Shown: positions 44,468-54,500 of the stretch, one piece after another | Position numbering within the stretch: position 1 is the first letter of the stretch | Layout: each line of letters begins with the position of its first letter | Assembly: GCA_943846665.1 (NCBI GenBank) | Contig: OX044358.1 | Coordinates: 2,091,638-2,155,637 of the forward strand | DNA length: 64,000 nt | Direction of reading: 5' to 3' | Source: Arcticimaribacter sp002477625 | GTDB lineage: Bacteria > Bacteroidota > Bacteroidia > Flavobacteriales > Flavobacteriaceae | The notes under the pieces: generated by a model | Seen by the model: the letters and a program-made list of their open reading frames with translations, nothing else | Database searches by the model: none | Told to the model about the DNA's origin: nothing | Program-made: the position numbers and the translations under genes

Positions 44468-46642
44468 TTGATTTATAAAAATTTGTTTCGCAATTCTGTA
44501 TTAGTTTTTTCCTTATTGGCTAATTATGTTTTAGTTGCTCAAGGTGGTCTTACATTTATATCCAATGACAAACCAAAAGATGAAAGAACTAGCTATCATG
44601 TTTTTGAAGAAGAGATTAATTTCAAGGATAATCTGAAGGTTTCTTTTGAAATGACTTTCTATAGTCCCCTTTTTATAGGTGAAATATTGTCTATTAAAAA
44701 CACAAGAAACCAAAAAGAAATTTCTTTGTACTATAAATATACCTACAATGAAAAAAATGAATCTTTCATCCAAATCAATAAGGTAGGTGAGCAGAAAATT
44801 TATCAAAGTAAAATACCCGATGACATAATCATTAATGGAGCTTGGATTGATGTTCAATTTATATTAGACTTTATTAATGATAAAATTGTATTTTCTTTTG
44901 ACGGAAATACGGTTGAAATCCCCCAAAATTTCGAACGAAATGATGACATGTATGACATAGTATTTGGTAAACATGATATTTATTTTGATGTTCCGTCATT
45001 TAAAATTATAAATCTAGACGTAAGTAGTGATAATTTTGAAATAAACTTTCCTCTTAATCAAATGGAGGGGGAAGAAGTTTACAGCAAAAATAAAAGGCAC
45101 AAAGGCTATGTCGAGAATCCTTATTGGTTGATTGGAGATTTTTATCATTGGAAAAAAACTAGAACCTTTCTACAATCAAATTCAACTGAAGTTGTATTTG
45201 ATAAAGTAAATTCTTCCTTTTATTTATTAGCGAATACACATTTATTGATATATAATTTTTTATTAAATAAAGTTGATAGTATTCCCTACAATAATAAAAA
45301 AAGTTTTGTACCATCTCTTTCAGGAAAAGGTATCATTGATTATAAAAACAATTCAATTATTGTTTATAAAACAAGTATGAATCGAATGGTTAAAAACGAC
45401 TTATTGGTTCAAAAGCTTGGTTTAACTATCGAGAGTGAGAAAAAAGAAGAGATTGAAAAAAAGTATAAAGATTTATACACGGTTGCTTCTTTAAGTTTAG
45501 ATACATTTAAATGGGAATCAATCGATGAAGAGAATTTATTTGAAGAAATTCGCTTTCACAACAACACTTTTTTGGATAATAAATCTGGTAAAATGATCAT
45601 GTTTGGAGGGTATTCCAATTTCCAATACTTCAATGATTTCACTCAATATGATTTGAGCACTAAAGAAAAATCAAAAGTTATTTTTACTGGAGATGTTATT
45701 CCACCCAGATTTTTTGCAAGCCACTCATATACAGATAACAAAAAACTTTTTATTTATGGTGGAGTTGGAAATATGTCTGGAGAAGAACATATTGGCAGAA
45801 AATATTTTGATGATTTATATGAAATCGATTTCACAAAAAAATCTATTTTAAGAAAATGGTCTGGTGAGAACGAGCTTTTTCAGAGTGCATCGTCAGAAAA
45901 CTTAATTTTAAATCCAGATGGACAATCTTTTTATAATTTATCTTTTGCAGAAAATACTTCAAGCACAAATATTCAATTAAAAAAAGTTCAAATCAAGGAT
46001 GGCCGAACAGTTTTATTAGGAGATGAAATCCCATTCAAAACAAATAAATTTCCAAATAAAATAAACCTATTTCAGCTCGAGGAGAATAATCGCTTAGTTC
46101 TATATAAAAAAGAATATCTAGATAATCAGATTCAAAACAATCAAATATCTTTTTACACAATCGAATTTGAACCTGTAACTTTCGATGGATTCAAACAAGG
46201 TCAAGTAGTTATTGACTCATTTCTTAAATACAAATTATTTGTAGTCTTTTTTTTAATTTCTTTATTGATCACCTCTATTTATATAATAAGAAAGTACAGT
46301 ATCTCTAAAATAAAAAAAATCTATCCTGACTATTTATTTGTTAGATCAAATCGTCAAAATATAAAAATATCGTTTGTGGATATCCTAGCTGTTGAAGCTC
46401 TAAAAGATTACATCAAAATTGTTTGTGCTGATAAGACACACATCGTTCATAGTAATTTATCTAAGTTCGAAGCAAGTCTTCCGGCTGAACTTTTTGTTCG
46501 TGTTCACAGGTCTTTTATTGTTAATATCAATAAAATCACTTCAATTGATATTGATCTTGTGTATTTAGATAAGAGATATTACAAAATTGGTGGTAAATAT
46601 ATCGAAGGACTCAAATCTCGATTGAATATAACTAAGGTTTAG
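44468..46642 (+). CDS. Membrane-anchored LytTR transcription regulator with Kelch-like sensor region
   Basis: A 724-residue one-component regulator. A signal peptide (ending LVAQGG, about 25) exports a large N-terminal region: a beta-rich part (about 25-180, LamG-like in look) and then Kelch-type repeats with MIMFGGYSNF (about 376) and LFIYGGVGN (about 428). One membrane helix (about 586-608, LFVVFFLISLLITSIYI) leads to a cytoplasmic LytTR DNA-binding domain (about 620-724) with YLFVRSNRQ, ILAVEALKDYIKI and VRVHRSFIVNINKI. The start is TTG at 44468. Directly upstream of a SusC/SusD pair, it probably senses a ligand in the periplasm and controls that locus. This differs from the usual HTCS or ECF-sigma/anti-sigma regulators. 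Confidence 0.87.
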   Translation: MIYKNLFRNSVLVFSLLANYVLVAQGGLTFISNDKPKDERTSYHVFEEEINFKDNLKVSFEMTFYSPLFIGEILSIKNTRNQKEISLYYKYTYNEKNESFIQINKVGEQKIYQSKIPDDIIINGAWIDVQFILDFINDKIVFSFDGNTVEIPQNFERNDDMYDIVFGKHDIYFDVPSFKIINLDVSSDNFEINFPLNQMEGEEVYSKNKRHKGYVENPYWLIGDFYHWKKTRTFLQSNSTEVVFDKVNSSFYLLANTHLLIYNFLLNKVDSIPYNNKKSFVPSLSGKGIIDYKNNSIIVYKTSMNRMVKNDLLVQKLGLTIESEKKEEIEKKYKDLYTVASLSLDTFKWESIDEENLFEEIRFHNNTFLDNKSGKMIMFGGYSNFQYFNDFTQYDLSTKEKSKVIFTGDVIPPRFFASHSYTDNKKLFIYGGVGNMSGEEHIGRKYFDDLYEIDFTKKSILRKWSGENELFQSASSENLILNPDGQSFYNLSFAENTSSTNIQLKKVQIKDGRTVLLGDEIPFKTNKFPNKINLFQLEENNRLVLYKKEYLDNQIQNNQISFYTIEFEPVTFDGFKQGQVVIDSFLKYKLFVVFFLISLLITSIYIIRKYSISKIKKIYPDYLFVRSNRQNIKISFVDILAVEALKDYIKIVCADKTHIVHSNLSKFEASLPAELFVRVHRSFIVNINKITSIDIDLVYLDKRYYKIGGKYIEGLKSRLNITKV

Positions 46643-46696
46643 TATACGAAAACTATTATCTCGTCTATTTTATCGCCTTTTAGTAAAAACTATTTC

Positions 46697-46726
46697 TAGG
46701 TTTACCTTAATTAATAATTAAACCTA
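46697..46726. promoter_or_regulatory. Inverted repeat directly before susC
   Basis: Perfect 8-bp arms TAGGTTTA and TAAACCTA are separated by 14 AT-only or AT-rich bases and end 4 bp before the ATG at 46731. It could be an operator for the upstream LytTR protein or an RNA hairpin that masks the start codon. Confidence 0.5.
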
Positions 46727-46730
46727 TAAT

Positions 46731-49700
46731 ATGATGAAACTAAAAAAATTATTCACATTATTATTTTTTGTTTTTTCGACTTTGATTTATGCTCAATCAG
46801 TTTCGGGAATAATTAATGATAATCAAGGCCTGCCTTTGCCAGGCGCTACAGTCGTCAACTTGAACACCTCAGAAGGAACTACAACTGATTTTGATGGTAA
46901 TTTCAGTATCGAATCGTCATTAGATGATATTCTACAGATTTCCTTTATTGGTTTTCAAACTTATCAATTCCAAGTTTCAGGTCTTACTGATATTATAAAT
47001 ATTCAGCTTGAACCAGGAAATGAACTAGAAGAAGTTGTTGTTTCTTCTTTTGGATTTGAAAAGAAAACTAAATCACTAGGATATTCAGTTAGCCAAGTAG
47101 ATGGAGATGAGATGAGTAGAGTGAAATCTTCAAATCCTTTACAAGCTCTAAGGGGAAAAATTGCAGGTGTAAATATCAGTAACAATGCTTCTGGAGTAAA
47201 AGGCTCTACAAGAGTAGTAATTCGAGGAAGTAGTTCTTTCAATGGCTCTAATCAACCACTCTATGTAATCGATGGTATCTCTATTCAAAACGAGCAGCTA
47301 GGAACTGCAGGTGAATGGGGTGGAATAGATGGTGGAGATGGTTTATCTACAATCAACCCTGATGACATTAAGTCAGTTAGTGTACTAAAAGGTGGAGCAG
47401 CAGCTGCGCTATACGGATCAAGAGCTTCTAATGGTGTTATATTAATTACCACTAAAAATGGAAGTAATGCTGAAAAAGGTTTAGGAGTTGAACTTTCTAA
47501 CCAAACGACTTTCTCTAGAATTAATAATTTTTTTAATCCACAATTGTCTTACGGAAACGGTTTGTTGGGTGTTGCGTCTACCAATGAATTAGATCCTTTC
47601 AATTCATGGGGACCTAAACTAAACTCAGGCACAAAATTATATGACAACATGGATACGTTGTATGATACAGGTTTTAATATGTCAAACTCTGTTGCTTTTA
47701 CATCTAATACAGATATGGGAAGTACACGAGTTGCTTTTACTAATTTAGAAGCAACAGATGTAATTGACACATCACAACTAAAAAGAAATTCATTAAACCT
47801 AACTACAGTTCAGAATCTTTCAGACAAACTAACTGTTAATGCGAGTATTAAATATAGTGAAACAAGAGAAAAAGGTAATATTGTAATGGGTACATCTCCA
47901 GCTAGTCCAAATGAAACCATAAGAAATTTTACCCCAGAAATTGATGTTAATGATTACTTGGGAACATTTGGTAATGGAACTACTGACGGAATAAATGAAC
48001 TTTTACCTTCAAGTAGTATTTATTCAACAAATCCATGGTTTGCAAAATACAATAATCCTAATTCTGTTTTTAAAGATCGTTTATTAGCATCTACTAGTAT
48101 TCAGTATGACATAAAGGACTATCTATATTTAAAACTTCAAGCTGGATTTGATAGAAGTACAAATCACTTCAATAACACCACAAATTTTGGGGGTAACTTG
48201 AACTTTCCCGGAATATCATTTTTCCCTTTAGGTGATCTTTATGAACAAACTCAGACGATTAAACAACATGACGCTGATTTTTTTATTGGTACTAATGGAA
48301 TTAATATTACTGATGACTTCTCATTTAACGGATTTATTGGAACAGGAACGTTTGCATTTGAATCTGAATCAATTGGAGTATTAGGAAGAAATACTGTAAT
48401 TCCAGGTTTGCTCACAATACAAAACACAGCAAATCAACAAGCGTTATATAATTATGGGCAGAAGCAGATAAATTCTGTTTATGCTAATACAGAGTTTGAT
48501 TATCAAGATAAAATTTTCTTAACATTTACAGCTCGTAATGACTGGTTTTCTACTCTATCAGCAGCTGGAAAAGAAGCTCCAAATAATGATTTATATGGAT
48601 CAGCAAGTTTATCTGTAATCCTTTCAGACCTGGTGGAGCTTCCAAGCTTCATAAGCTTTGCTAAGTTAAGAGGTGGATATTCACAAGTAGCGGGTGGAGC
48701 TGGAAACCCTTATTCACTTTCGCTTACATACGGTTTAATAGGTCAAGGCCATTTAGGATCTCCATTAGGAGCTATAAATGGAGATAATATTCCTAATAAA
48801 ACAATAACTCCTTTTCAGAAAGACGAAACAGAAATTGGTTTTGATCTGAGAATGTTTGATAATAAAGTATCACTTGATTTTGCTTATTATGAAAATAAAA
48901 CTATGGGAGACATTGTAAACGCTGCAACTTCTCGAGCATCTGGATATACTGCAACTACTATCAATCTTGGAGAGATGACCAACAAAGGTATTGAGATTTT
49001 GTTAAGAGGAACTGTAATTGATAAAGAAGATTTATCTTTAGATTTATCTCTAACTTATGCCAATAATCAAAGCAATGTAGTTAAAACCGATGAAAGTGGA
49101 AGTTTATTACAATTAGCAGTTGGTTCATTATTTAATTCATTTATTGGAGCTAAGGAAGGTGAACCTTTTGGAGTTATTTATGGAACATCTTTTTTAAGAG
49201 ATAATCAGGGAAGAGTTATTCATACATTAATTGACGGAGTTCCAATCGCTCAACGAGAAAATGTGAGTAAAGTTCTTGGATTAGGAGTTGCTCCAACACA
49301 GCTAGGTTTTGGAGGTGATTTAAGATATAAGAATTTCTCTCTGTACGTATTTTTTGAGGGTAAATTTGGAGGAAGTATAATATCAGATACGAATTCACGT
49401 ATGAAACAATTGGGAAGACATGCAGTCACAGTTCCAGCTGGAGGTAGAGAAGCTGGATTTACTCCAGATGGAGTAATGGATGATGGAAGTGCTGTACCAA
49501 AAGTTGTGGGAAGTGGTGATATTCAAAAATATTGGAATACTGCAGCTAGATTCGATATTGGGGAAGAAAATGTATATACAAATGATTTCATAAGAATTAG
49601 CCAACTTTCACTTAATTACAGACTTCCTAAAGAATTCTTGCAAAAAACTTTTATAAAAAGTGCAAACGTAGCTCTTGTAGGAAATAATTTAGGGTTTATT

Positions 49701-49826
49701 TTCAAAGATGTTCCTAATATTGATCCCGAATCATTCAACAGAGCAAGCACGAATGCTCAAGGAATAGAGGGTATTGGTATGCCAATAGGTGAATCTCTTG
49801 GTCTTTCAATTAATTTAAAACTATAA
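46731..49826 (+). CDS. SusC/RagA family TonB-linked outer-membrane transporter (second locus)
   Basis: A 1031-residue outer-membrane TonB-dependent transporter. The signal peptide ends LIYAQS (about 22). The carboxypeptidase-regulatory-like domain reads IINDNQGLPLPGATVV and SEGTTTDFDGNFSI. The TonB box region (LEEVVVSSFGFEKK), the plug (VVIRGSSS, PLYVIDGISI, AAAALYGSRASNGVILITTK) and a barrel ending in LSINLKL follow. The first methionine pair (MM) leaves 46731 or 46734 as start. With the SusD next door it forms a glycan or peptide import pair. It differs clearly from the SusC at 17198. Substrate unknown; the GMC oxidoreductase downstream hints at a glycoside. Confidence 0.95.
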   Translation: MMKLKKLFTLLFFVFSTLIYAQSVSGIINDNQGLPLPGATVVNLNTSEGTTTDFDGNFSIESSLDDILQISFIGFQTYQFQVSGLTDIINIQLEPGNELEEVVVSSFGFEKKTKSLGYSVSQVDGDEMSRVKSSNPLQALRGKIAGVNISNNASGVKGSTRVVIRGSSSFNGSNQPLYVIDGISIQNEQLGTAGEWGGIDGGDGLSTINPDDIKSVSVLKGGAAAALYGSRASNGVILITTKNGSNAEKGLGVELSNQTTFSRINNFFNPQLSYGNGLLGVASTNELDPFNSWGPKLNSGTKLYDNMDTLYDTGFNMSNSVAFTSNTDMGSTRVAFTNLEATDVIDTSQLKRNSLNLTTVQNLSDKLTVNASIKYSETREKGNIVMGTSPASPNETIRNFTPEIDVNDYLGTFGNGTTDGINELLPSSSIYSTNPWFAKYNNPNSVFKDRLLASTSIQYDIKDYLYLKLQAGFDRSTNHFNNTTNFGGNLNFPGISFFPLGDLYEQTQTIKQHDADFFIGTNGINITDDFSFNGFIGTGTFAFESESIGVLGRNTVIPGLLTIQNTANQQALYNYGQKQINSVYANTEFDYQDKIFLTFTARNDWFSTLSAAGKEAPNNDLYGSASLSVILSDLVELPSFISFAKLRGGYSQVAGGAGNPYSLSLTYGLIGQGHLGSPLGAINGDNIPNKTITPFQKDETEIGFDLRMFDNKVSLDFAYYENKTMGDIVNAATSRASGYTATTINLGEMTNKGIEILLRGTVIDKEDLSLDLSLTYANNQSNVVKTDESGSLLQLAVGSLFNSFIGAKEGEPFGVIYGTSFLRDNQGRVIHTLIDGVPIAQRENVSKVLGLGVAPTQLGFGGDLRYKNFSLYVFFEGKFGGSIISDTNSRMKQLGRHAVTVPAGGREAGFTPDGVMDDGSAVPKVVGSGDIQKYWNTAARFDIGEENVYTNDFIRISQLSLNYRLPKEFLQKTFIKSANVALVGNNLGFIFKDVPNIDPESFNRASTNAQGIEGIGMPIGESLGLSINLKL

Positions 49827-49832
49827 TCTAAG

Positions 49833-51314
49833 ATGAAAAAATTAAATATTTTATTATTAACTATATCATTTGCACTTTTGTCGTGTGATTATGATAAAGG
49901 TTTCGAAGAGATGAATGTTGATCCAACAGCGAGTACATCTCTAGATGTAAATCAAAAATTTGCATATTTATTTCTAAAGTCTGCTAGTGACGAATATGAA
50001 TACACATATACTGAAGTTCTTTGTGCAGCGCAGCTAGTTCAGCAATTAATGCATCAAACATTCCCTCAATCAAGTATATTTTCCCTGCGTGAAGATTTAC
50101 TGACCGCTTCATGGGATGTAGCATACGTATCAACAATTAAGACAGTAGTTGATATTATTGATCAATTAGAAAAAGATGGTAATACAGGAACTGAGATGGG
50201 TATAGCAAGAATTATGAAAGCTTATATTTTCCATAAAATTGTTGATGCTTACGGTGACACACCATACTTCGATGCGGGAAAAGGTTATCTGGATTCAAAC
50301 TTTAGACCTGTTTATGACGATGCTGAATTGATTTATATGGATATGCTTAGAGAACTTGAGGAAGGAGTTGCACAAATTGGTGGAAGTTCTACTCTTGGAA
50401 ATGCAGATATCATATTTGGAGGAGATACTACTAAATGGAAAAAGTTTGGTAATTCACTTATGTTAAGACTTGCTATGCGAATAAAAAATGTTGATGCCGC
50501 AAGTTCAAGTGCATGGATAACAAAAGCTATTGCAGGTGGAGTTATGGATTCAAATGCTGATACTGCTATGATGGTTCATACCAATGGTCCAACAGAACTC
50601 AATAAAAATGCTTGGGGAATTCATTATGTACGTTATCCTAGGACTAGATTAGGAAAAACTATTTACGACTGGCTTGATAATAGAAATGATCCACGATTAA
50701 ATATCATTGCTGATCCAAGTAATACATATGGAGGAAATCCTTATGGTTTTAATGATAATGACTTATCTGGTCAAGGTATTGATGTTGGAGATCTTCCATA
50801 CACTAACGTAAACCCTGCAATTTCAAGGCCTGATCAACCTAGAATGCTTCTGACGTATGCTCAAACTGCTTTTGTATTAGCAGAACATTATGCAGCAAGT
50901 GGAGACCATGTAACTGCGGAAACTCATTATAATAGTGCTGTTACATCCGCAATGAATCAATGGGTTTTATGGGATCCAAGCTTTGCTTTACCCAGTGCTG
51001 ATATTAATGCGTATCTAGCAGTCAATTCATATGATTCAGCAAATTATAACGAGCTTATTGGTGATCAATTTTGGGTAGCATCTTTCCTTGACTTTTTTGA
51101 GGCTTTCGCTAACTACAGAAGAACAGGCTTTCCCGCTCTTCAGCCTTTTGGTGGTAATCCAGCTCATCCAGAAAATTTAACTAACGGGACTATCCCTAGA
51201 AGGATGATTTATAATCCAAATGAAGCTAATATTAATCCTGAGAACTTCGATGCAATGATCACATCTCAGGGTCCAAATAATCGAACAACAAGAGTTTGGT
51301 GGGATGTTAACTAG
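49833..51314 (+). CDS. SusD/RagB family lipoprotein (SusD_like_2 type)
   Basis: A 493-residue lipoprotein with lipobox ALLSCDYD (Cys about 18). It belongs to the shorter SusD-like group with the features FEEMNVDPTAS near the start, KAYIFHKIVDAYGDTPYFDA (about 127-146), SLMLRLAMRIKNVD and a C-terminal RRTGFPAL and RRMIYNP. It binds ligand at the surface and closes over SusC. It follows susC by 6 bp. A symmetrical terminator comes 32 bp after its stop. Confidence 0.93.
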   Translation: MKKLNILLLTISFALLSCDYDKGFEEMNVDPTASTSLDVNQKFAYLFLKSASDEYEYTYTEVLCAAQLVQQLMHQTFPQSSIFSLREDLLTASWDVAYVSTIKTVVDIIDQLEKDGNTGTEMGIARIMKAYIFHKIVDAYGDTPYFDAGKGYLDSNFRPVYDDAELIYMDMLRELEEGVAQIGGSSTLGNADIIFGGDTTKWKKFGNSLMLRLAMRIKNVDAASSSAWITKAIAGGVMDSNADTAMMVHTNGPTELNKNAWGIHYVRYPRTRLGKTIYDWLDNRNDPRLNIIADPSNTYGGNPYGFNDNDLSGQGIDVGDLPYTNVNPAISRPDQPRMLLTYAQTAFVLAEHYAASGDHVTAETHYNSAVTSAMNQWVLWDPSFALPSADINAYLAVNSYDSANYNELIGDQFWVASFLDFFEAFANYRRTGFPALQPFGGNPAHPENLTNGTIPRRMIYNPNEANINPENFDAMITSQGPNNRTTRVWWDVN

Positions 51315-51346
51315 TGTTTGTTTAAAATAGTTATAACCAAGATTTG

Positions 51347-51375
51347 AAAAAAGGGGGATTAATTCCCCCTTTTTT
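51347..51375 (+). terminator. Terminator after the second susD
   Basis: An 11-bp stem (AAAAAAGGGGG / CCCCCTTTTTT) with a seven-base loop; the T run makes it functional on the plus strand, and it reads the same way on the minus strand. As at the first locus, it separates susD from the VCBS gene. Confidence 0.92.
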
Positions 51376-51445
51376 ATATAATAAATTCAGATACAGATTT
51401 TGTGTGTAAAATTGAATGAATTGATATTTTAGATAAGATAAACAT

Positions 51446-51471
51446 ATCCTATATTTACAATAGTATAGGAT
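51446..51471. promoter_or_regulatory. Inverted repeat upstream of the second VCBS gene
   Basis: Perfect 8-bp arms ATCCTATA and TATAGGAT with a 10-base spacer, 30 bp before the ATG at 51501. A near match to the Bacteroidota -7 box (TATATTTA against TAnnTTTG) overlaps it, which would fit an operator over a promoter. Confidence 0.45.
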
Positions 51472-51500
51472 TCCATTAAAAAACTATTAAATTTATACAT

Positions 51501-54500
51501 ATGCATAAAAAGTTATTTATCTGTTGCTTTTTTGTAATATCCATTTTAAAAGCTCAAAACAAAAAGTTTGAATCTTTACCTCCAAGTCACACTGGATTAG
51601 ATTTTGTCAATACTGTCCAGGATAGTAAGTCACAAAATATTTTGTTATACGCTAATTTTTATGGTGGTGGTGGAGTAGGTTTGGCTGATTTTGATAACGA
51701 CGGTCTAACAGATATTTATTTTACAGGCAATCTTGTTGGGGATGAAATATACAAGAATAAAGGAGATTTAAAATTTGAAAAAAAAACAATTTCTGCTGGA
51801 ATTACAAATGATGGGAATTGGTCTTCAGGAGTTTCCATTGCAGATGTCAATGGAGATGGACTTTTAGATATTTATGTTAGTAAAGAACTATACGATTTTG
51901 AACCGGAGCGAAGGGCTAATAAACTCTATATAAACAAAGGAAATTTTACTTTTGAAGAAGAAGCTGAAAAATGGGGTGTTGATGATAAACAACGCTCAAG
52001 ACAGGCTGTTTTTTTTGATTATAACAGAGATGGATTTTTAGATTTATTTGTTTTAAATCACCCTCCTAATAGAGGAAGTTATTCTCCTTTTGTAGGTCAG
52101 GACATTATGAAACCAGAATATACTTCGCAACTCTACAAAAACATCAACAATAAATACTTTGAACTTGTTACTAAAGAAGCTGGATTAGTCAAAACAGGTT
52201 TCCCCAGTAGCGCCAGTGTAGCAGATTTCAATAAAGACGGTTGGTTAGATCTTTATGTTTCAAATGACTTTGATGCACCAGATTTTTTATATATGAATAA
52301 TGGGGATGGTACTTTTAGGTACCAGACAGAGCAATCTATGAAACATACATCTTTTTATAGTATGGGAGTTGACTCAGCCGATATAGATAATGATGGAAAT
52401 ATAGACATAATGACTCTTGATATGGTTGCCGAAGATAACTTCCGCTTAAAATCAAACATGAGTGGTATGGACATTCAAGAGTTTTGGAATGTTGTAAATG
52501 ATGGTGGGCACTACCAATATATGTTTAATGCCCTTCATTTAAATAATGGCAATGAAAGCTTTAGCGAGATTTCTAACTTCGCTAATTTAGCTGCAACAGA
52601 CTGGAGTTGGTCTAATTTGATTGCTGATTTTGATAACGATGGTTTTCGTGACATTCACATTACCAATGGTCTTTTAAGAGACATAAGAAATACAGATGGG
52701 GATAAATCTGTAGATAAATTCACAAAAAACTTTATTACTAATTATATTAATGATAACCCTAATTTAGGAGAAATCAATATTTGGGATATTCTTCCTCTTC
52801 AAGAAGTGCTTGATTTTTTACCAAGCATAAAGCTTTCAAATTATATGTATCAAAATTCAGGAAATTTTTCTTTTAAAAACACAACAGCTACTTGGGGATT
52901 AAATCAACCTTCATTTTCCAATGGCTCTGCATATGCTGATCTGGATAATGATGGTGATTTGGAAATAGTTGTAAATAATGTTAATGATTTTCCTTTTCTA
53001 TACAAAAACAATACTGTTGAACTTGGAGATGCAAATTATATTAGATTGAAAGTTACTTATGAAAACTTTAAAAGTGAAATAGGCACAAAATGTAAAATAT
53101 ATACACCTAAAAATACTCAATATGCAGAGGTTACAAGTATCAGAGGTATGTATTCAGTAAGCGAAAATCAACTTCATTTTGGACTTGGAGCTAATAAAAT
53201 AGTTGATAGCATTGAAATAATTTGGCCAAATAAAAAAAGACAAATGCTTTATAAACCAGAGGCTAACAAACTTCATCAGGTGTATTATCAACCTAATAAG
53301 ACTTCTGTTAAAAAACCAAAACCAAAAACAATTTTCACAGATATAACTCTGTCTAAACTTGCTCCTAAACACATTCACGAAGAACAATTTTTTGACGACT
53401 ATAAGCAGCAAATCCTGCTACCTCATAAATTTTCTCAACAAGGACCTGCTTTAGCAAAAGCTGATGTCAATGGCGATGGACTTGAAGATTTTTTTGTTGG
53501 CGGTGCTCTTGGTAAAGCTGGAAATCTTTATTTACAAAGTATTTTAGGAGGATTTGTCAAAACTGAAAATGCACCCTGGGAAAGACATAAGTTTACTGAA
53601 GACATTGATGCTCTTTTTTTAGATGTAGACAATGATAATGATATGGATCTATATGTGGTAAGTGGGGGGAATGAATTTGAACCCAATAATCCTGCATATT
53701 TAGACCGTTTGTATCTAAATGATGGTAGAGGTAATTTTGTTTTTTCTAAAAAAAGCTTACCTGATTTGTTTCTAAGTGGATCAGTTGTAACAGCTACAGA
53801 TTACGACAAAGATGGTGATTTAGATCTTTTTATTGGATCTAAATTAAAACCTTGGAATTATCCTGAACCAACATCAAGTTATATTTTAAAAAACAATAAA
53901 GGTGTTTTTGAAATAGATATTGTTAACAGTAAAAACTTCAAAGATTGGGGAATGGTAAGTGACGCCGTTTGGACAGATATTGACAACGATAACGATAAAG
54001 ACCTAGTTGTTGTGGGTGAATGGTCTTCAATTCGTGTTTATGAAAATGTGGCTGGAATTCTTTACCCAAAACCTAGCCCTAATCTTGATCAATTGAAAGG
54101 ATGGTGGTTTACAATTAAAGAGGCAGATATTGATAATGATGGAGATATGGATCTATTAGTTGGTAATTTAGGTGATAACTATAAGTACAAAGCAAAGCCT
54201 GAAAGTCCTTTTGAAGTTTATTACAATGATTTTGATCAAAACGGAAAAAATGACATCGTTCTTACTTATTACAACTACGGTATTCAATATCCATTGAGGG
54301 GTTTTTCTTGCTCTGCTCAACAGGTGCCTGAAATTAAAGAGAAATTCATGAAATATGATGTTTTTGCAAGTCTGGATGTAAATAACGTTTACGGAGACCT
54401 TTTGAATAATTCATTACACTATCAAGCTACTTATTTTTCGAGTACCATACTTACCAATCTTGGTTCTGGGGACTTTATGATAAATAAACTCCCTGTAAGA

